Below are positions 6,098 through 9,550 of a stretch of 9,550 bases of DNA, in pieces (the stretch's first letter is position 1; each line of letters starts with the position of its first letter). The translations under genes and the position numbers were made by a program. The notes below the pieces were generated by a model. It saw nothing but the letters and a program-made list of their open reading frames with translations. It did not search any database and was not told the DNA's origin. Source of the DNA: CAZVIK01 sp964627045 (lineage in GTDB: Bacteria > Acidobacteriota > Terriglobia > Bryobacterales > Bryobacteraceae); the NCBI GenBank assembly GCA_964627045.1, contig CAZVIK010000161.1:1-9550 (forward strand), given 5' to 3'.

Positions 6098-6712
6098 ATG
6101 CGTTTTCTCCCGAAGGAAGAAAAGTTCTACAGTCTGTTCCTGCAACAAGCCCAACTCATTTCGGAGGCCGCCGCCTCGTTGGTGGAAGGAGTTCAGGGGG
6201 GAAACAGCCATCTTGCCGGCGCCTCGGCCAACATTCAGAAACTGGAAGGCCAGGGCGACGAAATCATCCATGACATCTTCACCCGCCTGAACCAGACCTT
6301 CATCACGCCCATCGACCCCGAGGACATCCACGAGCTCTCTTGCAGCCTGGACGACGTTCTGGACGGCATCGAAGACGCCTGCTACCGCATGTCCGCCTAC
6401 AAGCTGGACCCGATTCCGCCGCAGGTCGTCGAGCTCTGCCAGATCGTGGCCGACTGTTCGCGCGTGCTGGTCAAGGCCATGGACGCGCTGAAGCACGATA
6501 GACCGCTTCTCGAACACTGCATCGAAATCAACAGCCTGGAAGGCGTCGCCGACAAGCTGGTGCGCCGGGCATTGGCCGAGCTTTACCAGAGCGACATTCA
6601 CCCCATCGCTTTCATCAAGCTCAAAGAGGTCTACGAGGTGTTGGAGGCTACGACGGACCGCTGCGAAGACGTGGCCGACACCCTCCAGGGCGTCGTGGTC
6701 AAGAATAGCTAA
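6098..6712 (+). CDS. PhoU-like DUF47 protein, partner of the Pit transporter
   Basis: A 204-residue, all-helical protein of the DUF47/PhoU-divergent family, the usual operon partner of Pit transporters and thought to regulate phosphate uptake. Family features include the N-terminal MRFLPKEEKFYSLF, the acidic segment EDIHELSCSLDDVLDGIED (about 75-93) and the C-terminal ATTDRCEDVADTLQGVVVKNS region with D/E residues that in PhoU-fold proteins bind metal clusters. Length is normal (about 205). GTGAGG (6089-6094) just upstream is a fair ribosome binding site. The Pho-box-like array lies 62-90 bp ahead, and pit begins 8 bp after the stop. Cytoplasmic; exact mechanism unknown for the family. Confidence 0.9.
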   Translation: MRFLPKEEKFYSLFLQQAQLISEAAASLVEGVQGGNSHLAGASANIQKLEGQGDEIIHDIFTRLNQTFITPIDPEDIHELSCSLDDVLDGIEDACYRMSAYKLDPIPPQVVELCQIVADCSRVLVKAMDALKHDRPLLEHCIEINSLEGVADKLVRRALAELYQSDIHPIAFIKLKEVYEVLEATTDRCEDVADTLQGVVVKNS

Positions 6713-6720
6713 CCCCGCCC

Positions 6721-7746
6721 ATGACCCCGCTCCTGCTGGCCGTCATCGTCGTCATCATCGCGCTGACCTTCGACTACATCAACGGCTTCCACGACGCCGC
6801 CAATTCCATCGCCACGGTGGTCGCCACGCGCGTACTGACGCCGCTCCAGGCGGTGGCCTGGGCCGCGTTCTTCAATTTCATCTCCGCTTTCAGTTTCGGA
6901 ACCGGCGTCGCCAACACGGTCGGCAAGGGCATGGTGGATTTGGCCGTGGTCACGCCCTACGTCATCTTGTGCGGCTTGGTCGGCGCCATCGTGTGGGACC
7001 TGATTACCTGGTGGTTCGGGCTGCCCACCAGTTCGTCGCACGCTCTGTTCGGCGGATACGCCGGCTCGGCCATGGCCCATGTCGCCGTGCAACGCGGCAT
7101 CGGGAATGCCTTCGACGCCATCGTGGTGAGCGGTTGGGTCAAGACGCTGATCTTCATGGTGGCCGCCCCGTTGATCGGCCTGGTCCTGGCCTACTTCTTC
7201 ATGGTCTCGGTCTATTGGATCTTCCGCAACGCCACCCCTCGGAAGATGGACAAGCATTTCCGAAGGCTCCAGCTTCTTTCGGCCGCCATCTACAGCTACG
7301 CCCACGGCACCAACGACGCGCAGAAGACCATGGGGATCATCACCGGCGTGCTGGTTTCCTGCGGCTACCTTCAGACGTTCCACGTGCCCGTTTGGGTGAT
7401 CCTGTCGGCGCACGCCGCCATCGCGCTCGGCACGCTGACCGGCGGTTGGCGCATCGTCCACACCATGGGCGCGCGCCTTACCCGCCTCCGGCCCCGCAGC
7501 GGCTTCTGCGCGGAAGCCGCCGCGGCCGCCTCCATCCTGCTGGCCACCGAATTGAAGGTCGGCGTTTCCACGACCCACGTCATCACCGGCGCCATCGCCG
7601 GGGTCGGCTCCATTCAGCGCGTGAAGGCCGTGCGCTGGGGCGTGGCCGCCAACATCGTCTGGGCCTGGGTGTTGACGATCCCCGCGGCCGCCGCTGTGGC
7701 CGCCATCACGTTTCTGCTGTTGCGCCTGTTCGTCCCCGGAATCTAG
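6721..7746 (+). CDS. pit: Pit-family inorganic phosphate transporter
   Basis: A 341-residue integral membrane protein of the PiT family, which imports phosphate or metal-phosphate with a cation gradient. The duplicated family signature is seen twice: YINGFHDAANSIATVVATR near residues 19-37, and SYAHGTNDAQKTMGII at about 197-212. Other landmarks are GLPTSSSHALFGG (about 100-112) and GVSTTHVITGAIAG (about 281-294), the repeated S-S/T-H motif. About ten hydrophobic helices can be read. It is shorter than E. coli PitA (499) but of the common compact bacterial size. No clear Shine-Dalgarno precedes the ATG, so coupling to the DUF47 gene 8 bp upstream is likely. Its stop is only 5 bp from the end of the convergent gene, with no visible terminator hairpin. 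Confidence 0.95.
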   Translation: MTPLLLAVIVVIIALTFDYINGFHDAANSIATVVATRVLTPLQAVAWAAFFNFISAFSFGTGVANTVGKGMVDLAVVTPYVILCGLVGAIVWDLITWWFGLPTSSSHALFGGYAGSAMAHVAVQRGIGNAFDAIVVSGWVKTLIFMVAAPLIGLVLAYFFMVSVYWIFRNATPRKMDKHFRRLQLLSAAIYSYAHGTNDAQKTMGIITGVLVSCGYLQTFHVPVWVILSAHAAIALGTLTGGWRIVHTMGARLTRLRPRSGFCAEAAAAASILLATELKVGVSTTHVITGAIAGVGSIQRVKAVRWGVAANIVWAWVLTIPAAAAVAAITFLLLRLFVPGI

Positions 7747-7751
7747 TCCGG

Positions 7752-8363
7752 CTACTTCACGGTGCCCACCTGCCCGGCCGCCATCAGCCGCGCGTCCATC
7801 CGCGTGAGCGACCGCTCCATGTCCGGCGTCAGCAAACGCGTGTGATAGACGTCGACCAGGTACTCCGGAATCGGCCAGACATCGTCGGCGGACGTCATCC
7901 ATCCGATCTTGTCGAAGCGCCTCAGGTTCACGGGCCGCGAGTATCGCCGCAGCGTCTTCTCGCCCTTCAGGTTGAAGTAGTGCTCGAAGTAGCTCATCGC
8001 CAACTCCCGCAGCGTGCGGTAGACGGGCTCGCGGAAGCGCAACCCAGCGTAGTTGGACTTGGCCAGCGCGCCCCAGCATCCGCGCCTCCGGAAGACGGCG
8101 AGCACGTGGTCGTCGTCGCGCACCGCCTCCAGGTCCAGCAGGAGCGGCGGGTCGCCCTGCACCCGCAGCGCCGCGGCCGCGAACAACGCCCCTTCCATGC
8201 AATGTGCGGTGTTTTTCTCGATCACCCGCCGCGGCGAGTAACAGGTGACCCCTCCGCGCTCCTTGTTGTACGGCAGATCGTCGAGGAACCGCTGGATCTT
8301 CTCGGGCGTCGTAAGCCGCCGGTACACGGCCCTCTCAGCGGCATTGAATTCAGGGAAGTTCAT
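7752..8363 (-). CDS. Unknown protein, possibly transglutaminase-like
   Basis: A 203-residue soluble protein with no signal peptide or membrane segment. I do not recognise a named family with certainty. Residues NTAHCMEGALFAAAAL (51-66, Cys55 at the start of a helix) followed by DDDHVLAVF (83-91, His86) and KSNY (102-105, Asn104) recall the Cys-His-Asp/Asn arrangement of transglutaminase-like cysteine proteins. The C-terminal half is rich in aromatic and basic residues (YFEHYFNLKGEKTLRRY) with no motif known to me. Its ATG is preceded by GGCGGGAACG, a modest RBS. It is convergent with pit and divergent from the small membrane gene at 8438, so it is probably transcribed alone. It has normal codon use and is surely a gene; the functional call is tentative. 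Confidence 0.6.
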   Translation of the reverse strand: MNFPEFNAAERAVYRRLTTPEKIQRFLDDLPYNKERGGVTCYSPRRVIEKNTAHCMEGALFAAAALRVQGDPPLLLDLEAVRDDDHVLAVFRRRGCWGALAKSNYAGLRFREPVYRTLRELAMSYFEHYFNLKGEKTLRRYSRPVNLRRFDKIGWMTSADDVWPIPEYLVDVYHTRLLTPDMERSLTRMDARLMAAGQVGTVK

Positions 8364-8384
8364 CGTTCCCGCCAGGGTAACGCA

Positions 8385-8406
8385 GAACCGGGCGCCCGTT
8401 CACGGG
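8385..8406. repeat. Overlapping palindromes in the 8364-8437 divergent gap
   Basis: CGGGCGCCCG (8389-8398) is a perfect 10-bp palindrome flanked by GAAC on the left and TTC on the right. It overlaps a second inverted repeat, CCCGT-TC-ACGGG (8395-8406). The pair sits between two divergent genes and could be an operator, but such G+C palindromes also arise by chance in this composition. TAGAAT at 8409-8414, next to it, is a -10-like hexamer without a visible -35. Confidence 0.3.
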
Positions 8407-8437
8407 AGTAGAATTTTGATGGATTCGCCAGCGCGCC

Positions 8438-8644
8438 ATGCACTCCACACCCATCGGCGGCAGCGGCCGCCGGACAAAGCTGTTCGCCCTCTGGTACGCC
8501 TGCATCGCGGCCGGCTTCCTCCTGCTCGCCGTCCGCGCTTGGGTCTTGGGCGCGCCGCGTTGGACGGTGATTCTTCGCGGCCTCATCGCCGGCGGCTTCG
8601 GCCTGCTGGCCTGGCTGGAGCATCGCGGCGTGCTCCGCCGTTGA
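8438..8644 (+). CDS. Small two-helix membrane protein, unknown function
   Basis: A 68-residue protein I cannot assign. Residues about 15-33 (LFALWYACIAAGFLLLAVR) and 44-60 (ILRGLIAGGFGLLAWLE) are hydrophobic and likely span the membrane; the N-terminus (GGSGRRTK) and C-terminus (EHRGVLRR) are basic, so both ends are probably cytoplasmic, the reverse of the small membrane protein at 1161. No in-frame start lies closer upstream and the Shine-Dalgarno is weak. Its stop codon falls in the -35 region of the next gene. Conservation elsewhere is unknown, but length, codon pattern and helices support a real gene. Confidence 0.55.
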   Translation: MHSTPIGGSGRRTKLFALWYACIAAGFLLLAVRAWVLGAPRWTVILRGLIAGGFGLLAWLEHRGVLRR

Positions 8645-8668
8645 GACCCCGCGGCCGGGCCTTACAAT
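8641..8668 (+). promoter_or_regulatory. Sigma-70-type promoter of the POTRA protein gene
   Basis: TTGAGA (8641-8646) matches TTGACA at 5 of 6 positions and TACAAT (8663-8668) matches TATAAT at 5 of 6, with a 16-bp spacer. The -35 overlaps the stop of the small membrane gene. Transcription would start near 8675, so the message would have a leader of only about 3 bases before the ATG at 8678 and would exclude the GGGAG at 8669-8673. Confidence 0.5.
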
Positions 8669-8677
8669 GGGAGCAGA

Positions 8678-9550
8678 ATGGTTGCGCTGCTCCTCTTGCT
8701 GCTCCTCCAACCCTCCCAGGCCCCCACGCGCTGGCCCATCGAGTCCATCGCGATCGAGGGGATCGAGGTTTACTCGCGGGAGGACATCCTCGGATTCACC
8801 GGCCTGTCCGTCGGCCAGACGGCCGGAAGGGAAGAACTGGAAGCCGCGCGCCAACGCCTTGTGCAGACCGGATACTTCGCCAGCGCCGGGTTCCGCTTCA
8901 GCCCCGGGCCTTCCAGGCAGGGCATCGCCGTCACCTTCGAGATCGCCGAGCTTTCGGAAACCTACCCGATCCGCTTCGAGCGCCTGGCGGCCTCGGCCGG
9001 CGAGTTGACCGCCCACCTCAGGGCTTCCGATCCCCTTTTTCGCGAGCGGATTCCAGCCTCGCCCGCGATCCTGGAGCGATGCTCCCGCGCCATCGAGTCC
9101 TATCTCGCGGGCCGCAACCAGAAGGTCGAGGTTTCCGGGAAGCTCTGGCCGGATCGCTCGGGCAATCTCGCCGTATTGTTCAGTCCCGCCGCGCGCGCGC
9201 CCGCCATCGCTCAGGTTCAATTCACCGGTTCCAGCGTCTTGAGCGCGGGGCAGCTCCAGACGGCCGTTGCGCCGGTCGCGATTGGCGCGGCCTATACCGA
9301 AGACGGCTTCCAAGAGATGCTCGGCGCCAGCGTGCGGAAGCTTTACGAATCCAAAGGCATGCTGCGCGTGGCGTTTCCGAAGGTGACCGTGTCCCCGGCC
9401 GAAGGCATCGACGGCGTCGCCGTGCTGGTCGAGGTCGTCGAAGGCGATGTCTACACCCTCGGCGAAGTCAGGGTCGAGGCCGGGGGACTCCCCGAAGCCG
9501 GACTATTGAAGGCGGCCGATATCAAGACCGGCGAGACCGTTAATTTCGAA
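8678..9550 (+). CDS. BamA/Omp85-type outer-membrane assembly protein, POTRA region (3' partial)
   Basis: The frame is open from ATG 8678 to the window end (291 codons, no stop). It begins with a short leucine-rich signal peptide, MVALLLLLLLQPSQA, probably cleaved after Ala15 for export to the periplasm. POTRA domains follow: about 19-92 (IESIAIEGIEVYSREDILGFTG, then GQ and an RQRLVQTGYFASAGF helix-strand, a classic POTRA 1), about 97-170 (degenerate), 178-256 (IAQVQFTGSSVLS... VRKLYESKGMLRVAF... VEVVEGDVYTLGEV), and the start of a fourth at 260. Such proteins fold or insert beta-barrels in the outer membrane through a C-terminal barrel, which would lie beyond the window. GGGAG at 8669-8673 is a possible RBS. 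It could be BamA, a BamA paralog or a TamA-like protein; the barrel and neighbours would decide. Confidence 0.8.
   Translation, partial: MVALLLLLLLQPSQAPTRWPIESIAIEGIEVYSREDILGFTGLSVGQTAGREELEAARQRLVQTGYFASAGFRFSPGPSRQGIAVTFEIAELSETYPIRFERLAASAGELTAHLRASDPLFRERIPASPAILERCSRAIESYLAGRNQKVEVSGKLWPDRSGNLAVLFSPAARAPAIAQVQFTGSSVLSAGQLQTAVAPVAIGAAYTEDGFQEMLGASVRKLYESKGMLRVAFPKVTVSPAEGIDGVAVLVEVVEGDVYTLGEVRVEAGGLPEAGLLKAADIKTGETVNFE

Noticed and set aside
4796..6601. 601-codon open frame on the minus strand across ppx, CHAD and the PhoU-like gene
   Set aside because: It is antisense to several well-recognised genes, has Gly/Ala/Arg/Gln/His-rich low-identity content and no family motif; long antisense frames are expected at this G+C content.
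6709..8202. 497-codon minus-strand frame opposite pit
   Set aside because: Gly/Asp/Arg-rich shadow of the Pit coding sequence, without motifs.
8245..9543. 432-codon plus-strand frame over the small membrane gene and POTRA gene
   Set aside because: The POTRA frame starting at 8678 has a signal peptide and domain pattern; this one is an Arg/Pro-rich shadow.
1..9550. tRNA, rRNA, CRISPR array, insertion sequence or phage genes
   Set aside because: None seen on reading both strands: no repeat-spacer pattern, no transposase or integrase motifs, no terminal inverted repeats.

Overview
The window is GC-rich (roughly two thirds G+C by eye), densely coded bacterial DNA with short gaps, ATGA/TAATG-type overlaps and normal use of TGA as stop. 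Codon use, an outer-membrane POTRA protein with a signal peptide, and the gene mix suggest a Gram-negative soil-type bacterium, most likely an Acidobacteriota member near Solibacter/Bryobacter. That placement is inference from style and gene families; there is no rRNA or other marker here.

Layout. (1) Positions 1-1080: 3' part of a PHP-domain metal-dependent phosphoesterase gene that begins before the window. (2) 1161-1543: two overlapping tiny genes, a two-helix membrane protein and a 64-residue unknown, behind a three-repeat Pho-box-like element with a well-placed -10. (3) 3527 down to 1557 on the minus strand: a tightly coupled trio of two tandem thymidylate-kinase-like P-loop proteins and a SixA-type histidine phosphatase. 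(4) 3546-7746 on the plus strand, divergent from the trio: a Ppx/GppA exopolyphosphatase-type enzyme, a CHAD-domain protein interrupted by one in-frame TGA, then after a second Pho-box-like element a PhoU-like (DUF47) protein and a Pit phosphate transporter. (5) 8363-7752 on the minus strand: an unrecognised protein with a possible transglutaminase-like Cys-His pair. (6) 8438 to the end, plus strand: a small two-helix membrane protein and the N-terminal 291 residues of a BamA/Omp85-type POTRA protein that runs out of the window.

The central 6 kb looks like a phosphate/polyphosphate module: phosphate uptake (Pit plus its PhoU-like partner), polyphosphate or (p)ppGpp hydrolysis (Ppx/GppA), a polyphosphate-binding fold (CHAD), a phosphohistidine phosphatase (SixA) and two P-loop kinases of uncertain substrate. 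Direct repeats resembling CTGTAAC with exact 11-bp periodicity occur at 1101-1129 and 6008-6036 (three units each) and at 3490-3507 (two units), suggesting PhoB-type control of the module and of the two unknown small genes. The points most worth a second look are those Pho-box-like arrays, the TGA that splits CHAD into two half-repeats, and the tandem kinases, one of which has Arg in place of the Walker A Lys.
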